Under the pieces are notes generated by a model. The model saw only the letters and a program-made list of their open reading frames with translations. It had not been told where the DNA came from and ran no database searches. Of a DNA stretch of 64,000 nt, positions 26,450-38,000 are shown in pieces. Numbering within the stretch: position 1 is the stretch's first letter; every line of letters starts with the position of its first letter. The position numbers and the translations under genes are program-made. Source of the stretch: Toxorhynchites rutilus septentrionalis (Eukaryota; Arthropoda; Insecta; Diptera; Culicidae); assembly GCF_029784135.1 (NCBI RefSeq), contig NC_073746.1, positions 231,496,024 to 231,560,023 on the forward strand. The letters run 5' to 3'.

Positions 26450-29403
26450 TGGAGGTTACCCAGCTCAACCTCAATCATTGCGACATAGCACAGCAATTGT
26501 TGTGGCAGTCAACAACTGAAACTAAATGCGACGTTGCAATGATCGCAGAACCGTACCGAGTTCCTCGCGATAACGGAAAATGGGTGGTGGATAAAGCAGG
26601 GATGGCTGCAATACTAGTGATGGGAAGGTACCCCATCCAAGAAGTGGTGGAAAGCTCACAGGAAGGTTTCGTGATCGTCAAAATCAACGGAATCTTCATG
26701 TGTAGTTGCTATGCACCCCCAAGATGGTCAGCGGAGCAGTTTCACGAGATGTTGGACGTACTCACGGATAAGGTCAGCGGCCGCAAACCAGTCATCATCG
26801 GAGGAGACTTCAACGCCTGGGCTGAGGAGTGGGGAAGCAGATGCACCAACGCCAGGGGGTACAGCCTACTAGAAGCCTTCGCAAAACTAGACGTCACACT
26901 TCTGAACGAAGGCACTAGCAGCACCTTTCGAAGGGACGGCCGCGAATCCATCATCGATGTAACTTTCTGCAGTCCATCACTGGCGGCTAATACGAAGTGG
27001 AGAGTGTCGGAGGGATACACACACAGCGACCACCAGGCAATCCTGTATAGTGTCGGCCAACGGAATCCCGCAGCGGTACGGAATACAAAAACCTTTGAGC
27101 GGAAGTGGAGGACAAAGGTTTTTGACAAGGAGCTTTTCGTCGAAGCACTACGCATAGACAGCAGAACTCTTAATCTGAGCGCCGACGGGCTGACAGGAAC
27201 ATTGGTGAGGGCATGCGATACAGCGATGCCGAGAAGACTGAACCCGACGAATGAACGACGTCCAGCCTACTGGTGGAACGAGACACTCAGCATCCTCCGC
27301 GCTAACTGTCTACGAGCCAGAAGAAGAGTCCAGAGGGCACGAACCGATGTAGAGAGAGAGGAGCACCGCGCGTCTTTCCGAGCGACCAGAGCCGCCTTGA
27401 AACGAGAGATACGTAGGAGCAAATCGAACTGCTATAGGGAGCTGTGTCGAGACGTCGACGCAAATCCTTGGGGTGAAGCATATCGAATCGTGATGGCGAA
27501 ATTCCGTAGTTCAACGACTCCCATGGAATTATGTCCGGAAAAACTCGAGGTCATTGTGAATGGACTCTTTCCGCAGCACGACCCACCGACGTGGCCACCC
27601 ACACTGTACGGTGAGGACGAAGCAGAGAACGCACAAGTCACCAACGAAGAACTCATCGCGGTGGCAAAAGGTCTAAAGTTGAAAAAAGCACCCGGCCCCG
27701 ACGGAATCCCCAATGTGGCCCTGAAATCGGCGATCCTTGCTTTCCCCGACATGTTCAGGGTGGTGCTGCAGAAATGCCTGGATGACGGTCTCTTCCCTGC
27801 GGAATGGAAGATACAAAAGTTGGTGCTGCTCCCGAAACCAGGAAAGCCACCTGGAGATCCAGCGTCGTATAGGCCTATTTGTTTGTTGGATACTTTGGGA
27901 AAGCTCTTGGAAAGGGTTATTCTCAACAGACTGGTGAAATGCACGGAGGATGACCACGGATTGTCGAAAATGCAGTTCGGGTTCCGGAAAGGAAAGTCGA
28001 CAGTGGACGCTATTCGGACAGTTATCGAGAAAGCTCAGGTCTCGCTTAAACAAAAACGAAGAGGCAATCGTTACTGCGCGGTGATTTTGATTGACGTGAA
28101 CAACGCCTTCAATAGTGCCAGCTGGGAGGCCATCGCCGAGGCGCTACACAGATTGAAGGTCCCTAGCTACCTGTACAGGATACTGAGGAGTTATTTCCAG
28201 AATCGGATCCTGGTATACAACACAGACAGGGGACAGATAGTGAAGAATATCTCGACGGGAGTTCCACAAGGTTCCATCCTAGGTCCTACGCTTTGGAACA
28301 CGATGTACGACGGTGTTCTAAGGCTGAAGCTACCCAGAGGTGTGGAGATCGTGGGCTTCGCGGACGACATCGTAACAACGGTAATCGGCGAGACGCTTCA
28401 GGAGGTGGAAATGTTGGCGACTGAGGCTGTAGACATGATCGGTAGTTGGATGGACAGCGTAAAGCTCCAGATGGCACATCACAAAACCGAGGTGCTGTTA
28501 GTGAGCAATCGTAAGGCAGTGCTGCGGGCAGAGGTATCGGTCGGAGGACATACCATCGTTTCGAAGCGGGCGGTGAAGTACCTCGGAGTCATGATCGACG
28601 ACCGGCTGAACTTCAACCAGCACGTCGACTATGCATGTGGGAAGGCGTCAAAGGCCATCAACGTGGTGGCGAGGATCATGCCAAATAGCTTTGGCCCAAG
28701 CAGCAGCAAGAGGCGTCTCTTGGCAAGTGTATCTTCGTCGATACTGAGGTATGGTGGCCCTGCCTGGTTGGCGGCTCTGGAAACCCACCGAAATCGGAGG
28801 AAGCTGAACAGCACATTCCGACTCATGGCCATGCGAGTCGTAAGTGCTTATAGGACCATTTCGACAGAAGCTGTGTGTGTAATCGCCGGAATGATTCCCA
28901 TCTGCATCACTCTGGCGGAAGATAGCGAGTGCTACAAGCGACGGGAAAGCAGAGGTATCCGGAAATTGATGAGAGCGGAGTCGTTGGACAAATGGCAGTA
29001 TGAATGGGATACGGCAGAAAATGGTAGATGGACGTACAGGCTGATACCGGTACTTTCGACCTGGTTGAACAGGAAACACGGTGAAGTTAACTTTTACTTG
29101 ACGCAGTTTCTGTCTGGGCATGGCTGTTTCAGGCAATATCTACACCGGTTCGGGCACGCAGTTTCACCCCTCTGTCCGGAGTGTGGAGATATGGAGGAAA
29201 CACCGGAGCACGTCGTTTTTGTCTGTCCCAGGTTCACCGAAAGGCGCGAGGGGCTGCCTGCACTTCATGTCGGGAATATTGTGGAGGAGATGTGTCGCGA
29301 CGAGATGATCTGGAATGCCGTGAGCAGTGCAATCACACAAATCATGTCGGAGCTGCAGCGAAGGTGGAGGGCTGACCAAAGTGCTGACAACGTCCGACGG
29401 TGA
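26449..29403 (+). CDS. R1-clade ORF2 (APE endonuclease and reverse transcriptase), element C
   Basis: 984 residues, open throughout, starting at the ATG of TAATG (26447-26451). Domain order and catalytic residues are as in B: GGDFNAW, SDHQAI, PGPDGIPN, GVPQGS, GFADDIV, CPECG...EH...C. Compared with A and B it has IDVNNAFNS for IDVKNAFNS in RT motif A and VKNISTG for VNNISAG before GVPQGS; both are close to the active site and could lower activity. It keeps an intact ORF2 although ORF1 is broken, so it could supply RT only if ORF1 came from another copy or if ORF2 is translated independently. Confidence 0.94.
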   Translation: MEVTQLNLNHCDIAQQLLWQSTTETKCDVAMIAEPYRVPRDNGKWVVDKAGMAAILVMGRYPIQEVVESSQEGFVIVKINGIFMCSCYAPPRWSAEQFHEMLDVLTDKVSGRKPVIIGGDFNAWAEEWGSRCTNARGYSLLEAFAKLDVTLLNEGTSSTFRRDGRESIIDVTFCSPSLAANTKWRVSEGYTHSDHQAILYSVGQRNPAAVRNTKTFERKWRTKVFDKELFVEALRIDSRTLNLSADGLTGTLVRACDTAMPRRLNPTNERRPAYWWNETLSILRANCLRARRRVQRARTDVEREEHRASFRATRAALKREIRRSKSNCYRELCRDVDANPWGEAYRIVMAKFRSSTTPMELCPEKLEVIVNGLFPQHDPPTWPPTLYGEDEAENAQVTNEELIAVAKGLKLKKAPGPDGIPNVALKSAILAFPDMFRVVLQKCLDDGLFPAEWKIQKLVLLPKPGKPPGDPASYRPICLLDTLGKLLERVILNRLVKCTEDDHGLSKMQFGFRKGKSTVDAIRTVIEKAQVSLKQKRRGNRYCAVILIDVNNAFNSASWEAIAEALHRLKVPSYLYRILRSYFQNRILVYNTDRGQIVKNISTGVPQGSILGPTLWNTMYDGVLRLKLPRGVEIVGFADDIVTTVIGETLQEVEMLATEAVDMIGSWMDSVKLQMAHHKTEVLLVSNRKAVLRAEVSVGGHTIVSKRAVKYLGVMIDDRLNFNQHVDYACGKASKAINVVARIMPNSFGPSSSKRRLLASVSSSILRYGGPAWLAALETHRNRRKLNSTFRLMAMRVVSAYRTISTEAVCVIAGMIPICITLAEDSECYKRRESRGIRKLMRAESLDKWQYEWDTAENGRWTYRLIPVLSTWLNRKHGEVNFYLTQFLSGHGCFRQYLHRFGHAVSPLCPECGDMEETPEHVVFVCPRFTERREGLPALHVGNIVEEMCRDEMIWNAVSSAITQIMSELQRRWRADQSADNVRR

Positions 29404-30200
29404 AAGGTGAACAACGGCGACGGCTGTTGCAAGAGATGGTACCTCACGAGAGTAGCTGTGACGGGGTGCGCATTGTGTTGGAGGGCACCACCTAATCGGC
29501 TCTCCGCTGGGAAGAGAAATCCTGCGAGGGTGACTGTGACGGGGCGCGCGTCAAGTTGGAGGGCGCTTCCTAATCGGTGCACGTCTTGACAGGTAAACGG
29601 ATGCCGATTTAATAACTACGACGGAGTGAGTGTCAAGGAGGGCGTCTTCAAACTGGTGTATACCCCACGAGAGCTGCTGTGATGGAGTGCGCGTCATGTT
29701 GGAGGGCACTACCTAATCGGCGCTCCGATGGGAAGAGAAATCCTGCGAGGGTGACTGTGACGGGGCGCGCGTCAAGTTGGAGGGCGCTTCCTAATCGGTG
29801 CACGTCTCGACAGGTAAACGGATACTGCCGCGGAGAACAGCAAAAGGCCTGCCTGACAACGCCTGATCGTGGCCTGGATGGAGGAACACCGCGAACATTT
29901 CGAAGGAACGAGCATCAAGGATGAAGCCACGATCAAAATGGTGAATACCCCACGAGAGTAGCTGTGACGGAGTGCGCGTCAGGTTGGAGGGCACTGCCTA
30001 ATCGGCGCTCCGTTGGGAAGAGAAATCCTGCGAGGGTGACTGTGACGGGGCACGCGTCATGTTGGAGGGCGCTTCCTAATCGGTTCACGTCTCGACAGGT
30101 GAGAAACCCCGCGAGGGTGGCTGTGACGGGTTGCGCGTCAAGTTGGAGGGCAATTCCTAATCGGTTCACGTCTCGACGGGTAAATTCAAAATGCCTGCGA
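29404..30200 (+). repeat. Tandem subrepeats in the 3' UTR of element C
   Basis: Units with GACGGGGCGCGCGTCAAG, TTGGAGGGCGC and CCTAATCGG cores repeat about six times. The array length matches A and exceeds B. Confidence 0.85.
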
Positions 30201-30267
30201 AGAGGACATCAGCGCAGTGGAATTAATAACGAATGGAAAGAAAAAAATATTGAGAAAAAGGGAAGGA

Positions 30268-30351
30268 CAACGCTAGTTAGCGTTGAAAACTCGAGAAGTG
30301 CATGAGCACAGCCGCCCCCTGAAGTAGTCGCCTAGATGTGGTCCCAGGGGG
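30268..30351 (+). other. Conserved 3'-end RNA hairpins, element C
   Basis: Three candidate stems in order: CAACGCTA/TAGCGTTG (30268-30285), GTGC-ATGA-GCAC (30298-30309), and CCCCCTG/CAGGGGG (30315-30321 with 30345-30351). The first also occurs in A, B and J. The last two recur in element G with different sequence in the longer stem. These may be the RT recognition structure. Confidence 0.55.
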
Positions 30352-30453
30352 AATAAGGCAACGAGTAGGGGGCTTGGTTTTTGTGGGTGCGATCCCCACT
30401 CGACGTCTGGGTTAACCCTTCCCAGGTAAGGCTGGTAGAGCGTTCCTCACCTC

Positions 30454-30947
30454 TTTTTTTATCCCTTTTGTTTATTTTAGGCTCATTAGCATTTTAGCTG
30501 TAACAGAGCCGAATTTTAATCGTGTACATGTCACATATTTATCATATCTATAATTAGCACATTACACAGTTGCCATTTTTTCGGCGTTAGAGTATTCCCT
30601 TCTATACCATTGCAAATGGTACATATTTACACAGTAGCCATTTAGGCGAAAGAGTTTTCTATCTGTTCTTCCATTATCCACAGTTAAGACTGGAGAGCGG
30701 AGACAGTCGTTGATCCATTGTTGAGTTATTTATAGAACAACAGCCCTATATTTCTGCAGAGCAGAGCAGTTGTATGGATGAATCGATCTTATTTCGACCG
30801 TGGATCGATCTCCATCGCTGATGATTGTTGCGTGGACGTAGTTATTCTGTAACAACACAAAGATGGTCAATGGGGGCCCTGAGTTTTGAACTCACGATCG
30901 ATCGCTTACTAAGCGAACGCGCAACCAATGTGGCTACGGAGACCCCC
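30454..30947 (-). mobile_element. tRNA-derived SINE-like unit
   Basis: On the minus strand: a tRNA-like head (30947-30872), an unrelated body of about 400 bp, and an A-rich end (AAACAAAAGGGATAAAAAAA) reaching the 3' end of element C. This head-body-tail order suits a SINE. The body's family is not known to me, and no target duplication was found. Confidence 0.55.
30872..30947 (-). other. tRNA-like head (degenerate, Thr AGT-like anticodon loop)
   Basis: The acceptor stem GGGGGTC pairs with GGCCCCC. There are an A-box-like TAGCCACATTGG and a B-box-like GAGTTCAAAACTC, and an anticodon loop TTAGTAA. The body that follows directly suggests a SINE head, not a working tRNA gene. Confidence 0.55.
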
Positions 30948-30994
30948 ATGGTGGCCGCATCTACGACTCGCACTTTTAGTCTGCCAAAAAAAAA

Positions 30995-33900
30995 TTCTCA
31001 AATGGGGATCAACACTAGGGTAGGAGCCTACCTGTTGGTCTCAAATGTTCCTATCTCACGCCTCCACGAAGATCATATGACGACATTTTTAGATCGGGCG
31101 TGAACTGGAAACACACACCTGGTCTTGGCTCCGAGAACGGGTGTCGAAAGTGGCTAAGTGAGGGGGTGCGAGCGAGTCAGAGCGCTATATCTCTCCCGGG
31201 GAAGGCCTCCCGGGTCATGGAGGCCTTGCCAACCCGTTGTCTCCCGGGCAAAGGAGATACACCCAGACAATGGAGCTAAGGTCAAGACGAATACTACGAA
31301 TGCGATCACCCGAGGAGGGTCACCGAACTGGAGCTGGTCCTGGAACGGGCGTAAGAGCGAGCGGCCAGCGGCTGGAGGGCGAAGTGCAAGAGCGGGCCAC
31401 CAGCCGGGTTCAACCCGAAGAGCTACTGCCACACGGAAACAGCAGCCATCGACATCACCAACGAAACGCTGCGCCTACGAGGCGTGTTGCGACTGTCAGA
31501 CGACAGTCGTCCACACTTGTGGGTACTACTAGGCGACGGATCATGTGGACACACGAAATGAACGAATTCGTGATCCGCGCCTATTACATCTGCACTGCTT
31601 TGGAGACGGACATGAGCGGTCGCCCTCGAATACTCGCAATGTTCGAGGAAGCGTATCCAGAGTTCGTCGGGAGGCTTGACCAAAACGCGATGAACGCGAG
31701 GCGTAGAGCGATTGTACGCAACAATATGCTCTCCCAAACGCAAGTCGACGAGATCAAGCAGCAGGTGCAGAGAGAACTAAGCTCCAGAACAAGCAGAGCA
31801 AGCGATGTGTCGAGACGAAGTTCAGTACGGCTGAGCAATTCATTCGCGAGTGGGGCACGCGAATCAGCACCAGTGGAGGCCACAGTACAACAACCCTCTG
31901 AGCCGGAAGATCCACAGCCAGATCAACAACTACTACGCGATCTGGTCTTCCATTACGACGAGGCGATCTCACAGTTCCGCGACACGGACCCTTTGTCGCG
32001 CCCCAGGATCCCGAAGTTGCAGCATTCCCGCAGGCTGACAAGTGCAGTAAAGCTCATGAACGAGCACGTTCTTCCGTTGCACTTGGTTGATGCTGAGAAC
32101 ATGGAGGAGCTGCAACTGAAAGTTTACTGTGCTGCTGTGGCGACCGCCAAAAGTTTAGGATACCGTATTAGGCCAAGAGGCGGACTGCTCCAACATCTCC
32201 GTGAAAGGCGTGAGCCTCCATGGCGAAGGAGATTGGAGCAACGGATCCTAAACAAGCGCACCGCAATTGGAAGACTGATGGCGTACAAAAGAGGCAGCAG
32301 ATCGGTGAAATTATGTCGCCAAGTTGCTGTGATCGTGCGGCCTACTGAACTTCGCCAGCTGGGAGCTCACCAGCTGACGGAAAAACTCGACACACTGGTA
32401 CAGCAATTCAGCGTCCTTACAAAACGGCTGAAACGTTACTCTGACTCTGCAAAGCGCCAGGAACAAAATCGGATGTTCAGAGATAACGAGAAAGCGTTCT
32501 ACGACCACATTAGCGACGAGAAGCCCGACTACCGCGAAGGTTTGCCAGATATTAGCGATGTGACGAACTTCTGGGCTGGTATTTGGGAGACCCCAGTAGA
32601 ACATCGCGACGGGCAAATGTGGTTAAGACGGGAGGAGGAGAGTTGTGGTGAAATTGGAGAGATGCCAGCTATCATCGTCGGAGAGAACGATGTCCGCGAA
32701 GCCTCGCGGTACCTGAGGAACTGGGCAGCACCGGGCCCCGATGGTGTCCAGAACTTTTGGCACAAGAAGCTGACCGTCGCACATCCAAAGATAGCTGAGT
32801 GCTTCAACAAGGTGCTACGTGACCCACACAACCTTCCTGAATTCGCCACCCGTGGCGTCACCTTCCTCCTCCCGAAAGACAGCAACACATTGAACCCATC
32901 AAAGTACAGACCGATAACGTGCCTATCGAGTCTGTACAAAATACTGAGCAGCATAATTACCGCCAAAGTTTCTGCTCACTGCGAACAGCATCACATCATC
33001 GCAGAAGAGCAGAAAGGATGCAGGAAAAATACGCATGGCTGCAAAGACCAGGCCATCATCGACGCAGCCATAGTCGGCCAGGCGGTATATAACCAGCGGA
33101 ACCTAAGTATGGCCTACATCGATTACAGGAAGGCTTATGACTCCATACCTCACTCGTTTCTCGTCCGGGTATTGGAGCTCTACAAAATTGATCCCGTCGT
33201 CGTTAGGTTCCTGCAGCATGCGATGAGGCAGTGGAGTACGTCTCTGCACCTCAGTGATGGGGAAAATGTGTTGCAGTCTAGAACGCTGCAGATAAAGAGG
33301 GGGATATTCCAAGGCGACTCTTTCAGCCCGCTTTGGTTTTGTCTGGCACTGAACCCCCTCAGTAGGACGCTCAATAGAAACGGTCATGGCTATAAAATAA
33401 GGTATGGCGACGGCGCCCACGAAGAAGTGACCCATACCTTCTACATGGATGATCTCAAGGTCTACGCTGATTCACGTCAGCGTCTAGGTATAGCTATCCG
33501 GGTTGTCGAAGACATAAGCAGGGACATCTGCATGGAGTTCGGCCTTGACAAGTGCCGCTGTGTCCATATGCTGAAAGGGCAGCTTACCGAATCCGGAGGT
33601 TACGAGGTCTATGACGGCGAGTTCATAAGAGACATGGTTCGTGGCGAATCCTATAAATATCTTGGATTCCGACAGCTCACCGGGATTCGCCATCAAGACG
33701 GAGCTGCGAGACAAGTTCTTGAGTCGAGTGAACTGTGTCCTGAGGACTTTCCTCAACGCGGGGAACAAGGTACGCGTGATCAACACATTCGCGGTTCCCC
33801 TGCGGACCTTCAGTTTTGGTGTAGTCAAATGGAGCAAAACTGACCTAGAGGACCTTGAGAGGAGGATGAGGAAAGCATTTAAAGAGGCCGGAATGCACCA

Positions 33901-35042
33901 TCCTCAATCGGCACTGGAGAGAGTTTCACTGCCACGCAAAGAAGGGGGACTTGGAATAGTCGACATATCTGCACTGTGTGTTGCCCAGGTACGACAACTG
34001 CGCGAGTACTTCGCAGAACGCGCCAACCAAAACGCGCTATACCGGGCTGTCTGCGCCGCCGACAGAGGATACAGCGCTCTGCACTTGGCGCAAGCGGAGT
34101 ACCAACTCAACTGCAATCTGCAGACAGTGGAGGAGAAGATTGCAGCTTGGAAGCAGAAGGCAGTGCATGGTGCCCACCCCCATCAACTGGATCGGCCACA
34201 CGTCGACAAGGCCGCATCTAATCTGTGGCTAACGCGTGGTGAACTCTCTTCAGTAGTAGAAGCCGACATGATAGCCATCCAGGACAGGATAATGCCGACG
34301 AGAAACTGCAGGCGGTACGTCTGGCATCAAGACGTTGATGACATTTGCCGGATGTGCCATCAACCAGGTGAAAACATAGAGCACATTATGGGAGGCTGTC
34401 CCGTTTTGGCCAACGCAGCCTACACCGAGTGCCACAACAACGTGGCCCGTATTGTTCATCGACAACTGGCGCTCCAATGTGCTCTACTGGAAGACAACGT
34501 ACCAAACTACCGGTACCTGCCTGCACCTGTCCTGGAAAATGACCGTTTCAAGCTGTACTGGGATCGCACTGTTCTGACCGACCTCTCGATCCACCACAAC
34601 CGGCCAGATATAATGGTTTACGACAAGAGCGACCGCAAAGTCACCATTATCGATGTCGCTATTCCACTGAACCAAAATCTGCAAGTACCGACCATTGGCC
34701 GTGGAGCTCAAGGAACTGTGGGGGCTAAGGGAGGTCCCAAGAATTGTTCCAGTCGTTCTCTCTGGAACTGGAATTGTCCCGAAGACACTTCTGGAAGCGC
34801 TAAAGGTGTTGAATATGGAGAAGAAATTGGCCGGCATCCAAAAGTCGGTCATCCTTAGCACCTGCGCGATTGTCCGACAATTTCTCGGTCAGGACTGAAA
34901 CAGCACGAGCATGCAGATACGTGCATTCCGCAGAGCCTAGTCCCCCTTTGGCATTCAGAAGCCCGGGGGCAGGTGAAAATTCTGGCTAGGTTCGCCTAGT
35001 TAAGAAGTGAGATAAGTCTGCCAAAAAAAAAAAAAAAAAAAA
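30995..35042 (+). mobile_element. R4/Dong-like non-LTR retrotransposon D, tandem unit 1
   Basis: Starts TTCTCAAATGGGGATCAAC directly after AGTCTGCC and nine A's, and ends AAGTCTGCC plus a poly(A) run (35023-35042) that touches the 5' end of unit E. Single ORF, broken twice. Nearly identical to E and F. Confidence 0.93.
31270..34898 (+). pseudogene. R4-like ORF, element D, two frameshifts
   Basis: Same protein as in F (Myb-like N-terminus, RT with FYMDDLKVY, zinc motif, restriction-like endonuclease). An 8-bp deletion near 33691 relative to E and F shifts the frame after the RT thumb, and a 26-bp deletion near 34673 removes the segment after NQNL in the nuclease. The first ATG (31270) precedes an N-terminal extension; the Myb-like part starts at ATG 31543. 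Confidence 0.92.
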
Positions 35043-38000
35043 GGTTCTCAAATGGGGATCAACACTAGGGTAGGAGCCTACCTGTTGGTCTCAAATGTTC
35101 CTATCTCACGCCTCCACGAAGATCATATGACGACATTTTTAGATCGGGCGTGAACTGGAAACACACACCTGGTCTTGGTTCCGAGAACGGGTGTCGAAAG
35201 TGGCTAAGTGAGGGGGTGCGAGCGAGTCAGAGCGCTATATCTCTCCCGGGGAAGGCCTCCCGGGTCATGGAGGCCTTGCCAACCCGCTGTCTCCCGGGCA
35301 AAGGAGATACACCCAGACAATGGAGCTAAGGTCAAGACGAATACTACGAATGCGATCACCCGAGGAGGGTCCCCGAACTGGAGCTGGTTCTGGAACGGGC
35401 GTAAGAGCGAGCGGCCAGCGGCTGGAGGGCGAAGTGCAAGAGCGGGCCACCAGCCGGGTTCAACCCGAAGAGCTACCGCCACACGGAAACAGCAGCCATC
35501 GACATCACCAACGAAACGCTGCGCCTACGAGGCGTGTTGCGACTGTCAGACGACAGTCGTCCACACTTGTGGGTACTACTAGGCGACGGATCATGTGGAC
35601 ACACGAAATGAACGAATTCGTGATCCGCGCCTATTACATCTGCACTGCTCTGGAGACGGACATGAGCGGTCGCCCTCGAATACTCGCAATGTTCGAGGAA
35701 GCGTATCCAGAGTTCGTCGGGAGGCTTGACCAAAACGCGATGAACGCGAGGCGTAGAGCGATTGTACGCAACAATATGCTCTCCCAAACGCAAGTCGACG
35801 AGATCAAGCAGCAGGTGCAGAGAGAACTAAGCTCCAGAACAAGCAGAGCAAGCGATGTGTCGAGACGAAGTTCAGTACGGCTGAGCAATTCATTCGCGAG
35901 TGGGGCACGCGAATCAGCACCAGTGGAGGCCACAGTACAACAACCCTCTGAGCCGGAAGATCCACAGCCAGATCAACAACTACTACGCGATCTGGTCTTC
36001 CATTACGACGAGGCGATCTCACAGTTCCGCGACACGGACCCTTTGTCGCGCCCCAGGATCCCGAAGTTGCAGCATTCCCGCAGGCTGACAAGTGCAGTAA
36101 AGCTCATGAACGAGCACATTCTTCCGTTGCACTTGGTTGATGCTGAGAACATGGAGGAGCTGCAACTGAAAGTTTACTGTGCTGCTGTGGCGACCGCCAA
36201 AAGTTTAGGATACCGTATTAGGCCAAGAAGCGGACTGCTCCAACATCTCCGTGAAAGGCGTGAGCCTCCATGGCGAAGGAGATTGGAGCAACGGATCCTA
36301 AACAAGCGCGCCGCAATTGGAAGACTGATGGCGTACAAAAGAGGCAGCAGATCGGTGAAATTATGTCGCCAAGTTGCTGTGATCGTGCGGCCTACTGAAC
36401 TTCGCCAGCTGGGAGCTCACCAGCTGACGGAAAAACTCGACACACTGGTACAGCCATTGAGCGTCCTTACAAAACGGCTGAAACGTTACTCTGACTCTGC
36501 AAAGCGCCAGGAACAAAATCGGATGTTCAGAGATAACGAGAAAGTGTTCTACGACCACATTAGCGACGAGAAGCCCGACTACCGCGAAGGTTTGCCAGAT
36601 ATTAGCGATGTGACGAACTTCTGGGCTGGTATTTGGGAGACCCCAGTAGAACATCGCGACGGGCAAATGTGGTTAAGACGGGAGGAGGAGAGTTGTGGTG
36701 AAATTGGAGAGATGCCAGCTATCATCGTCGGAGAGAACGATGTCCGCGAAGCCTCGCGGTACCTGAGGAACTGGGCAGCACCGGGCCCCGATGGTGTCCA
36801 GAACTTTTGGCACAAGAAGCTGACCGTCGCACATCCAAAGATAGCTGAGTGCTTCAACAAGGTGCTACGTGACCCACACAACCTTCCTGAATTCGCCACC
36901 CGTGGCGTCACCTTCCTCCTCCCGAAAGACAGCAACACATTGAACCCATCAAAGTACAGACCGATAACGTGCCTATCGAGTCTGTACAAAATACTGAGCA
37001 GCATAATTACCGCCAAAGTTTCTGCTCACTGCGAACAGCATCACATCATCGCAGAAGAGCAGAAAGGATGCAGGAAAAATACGCATGGCTGCAAAGACCA
37101 GGCCATCATCGACGCAGCCATAGTCGGCCAGGCGGTATATAACCAGCGGAACCTAAGTATGGCCTACATCGATTACAGGAAGGCTTATGACTCCATACCT
37201 CACTCGTTTCTCGTCCGGGTATTGGAGCTCTACAAAATTGATCCCGTCGTCGTTAGGTTCCTGCAGCATGCGATGAGGCAGTGGAGTACGTCTCTGCACC
37301 TCAGTGATGGGGAAAATGTGTTGCAGTCTAGAACGCTGCAGATAAAGAGGGGGATATTCCAAGGCGACTCTTTCAGCCCGCTTTGGTTTTGTCTGGCACT
37401 GAACCCCCTCAGTAGAACGCTCAATAGAAACGGTCATGGCTATAAAATAAGGTATGGCGACGGCGCCCACGAAGAAGTGACCCATACCTTCTACATGGAT
37501 GATCTCAAGGTCTACGCTGATTCACGTCAGCGTCTAGGTGTAGCTATCCGGGTTGTCGAAGACATAAGCAGGGACATCTGCATGGAGTTCGGCCTTGACA
37601 AGTGCCGCTGTGTCCATCTGCTGAAAGGGCAGCTTACCGAATCCGGAGGTTACGAGGTCTATGACGGCGAGTTCATAAGAGACATGGTTCGTGGCGAATC
37701 CTATAAATATCTTAGATTCCGACAGCTCACCGGGATTCGCCACTCCGACATCAAGACGGAGCTGCGAGACAAGTTCTTGAGTCGAGTGAACTGTGTCCTG
37801 AGGACTTTCCTCAACGCGGGGAACAAGGTACGCGTGATCAACACATTCGCGGTTCCCCTGCGGACCTTCAGTTTTGGTGTAGTCAAATGGAGCAAAACTG
37901 ACCTAGAGGACCTTGAGAGGAGGATGAGGAAAGCATTTAAAGAGGCCGGAATGCACCATCCTCAATCGGCACTGGAGAGAGTTTCACTGCCACGCAAAGA

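Larger units (their letters stand above)
24475..30453 (+). mobile_element. R1-clade non-LTR retrotransposon C, near full-length
   Basis: 5' end GCCGTGGAGTTGCCGG abuts the satellite; leader 24475-25066, ORF1 broken by stops, ORF2 intact, 3' UTR with subrepeats. It ends at CCTCACCTC near 30453 without a clear A tail, directly against the T run of a SINE-like unit in the opposite orientation. No target duplication was found. It is inverted relative to B, forming a head-to-head pair. Confidence 0.92.

Noticed and set aside
30872..30947. Functional tRNA gene
   Set aside because: The cloverleaf is imperfect and the sequence runs straight into an unrelated body with an A-rich tail, which fits a SINE head better.
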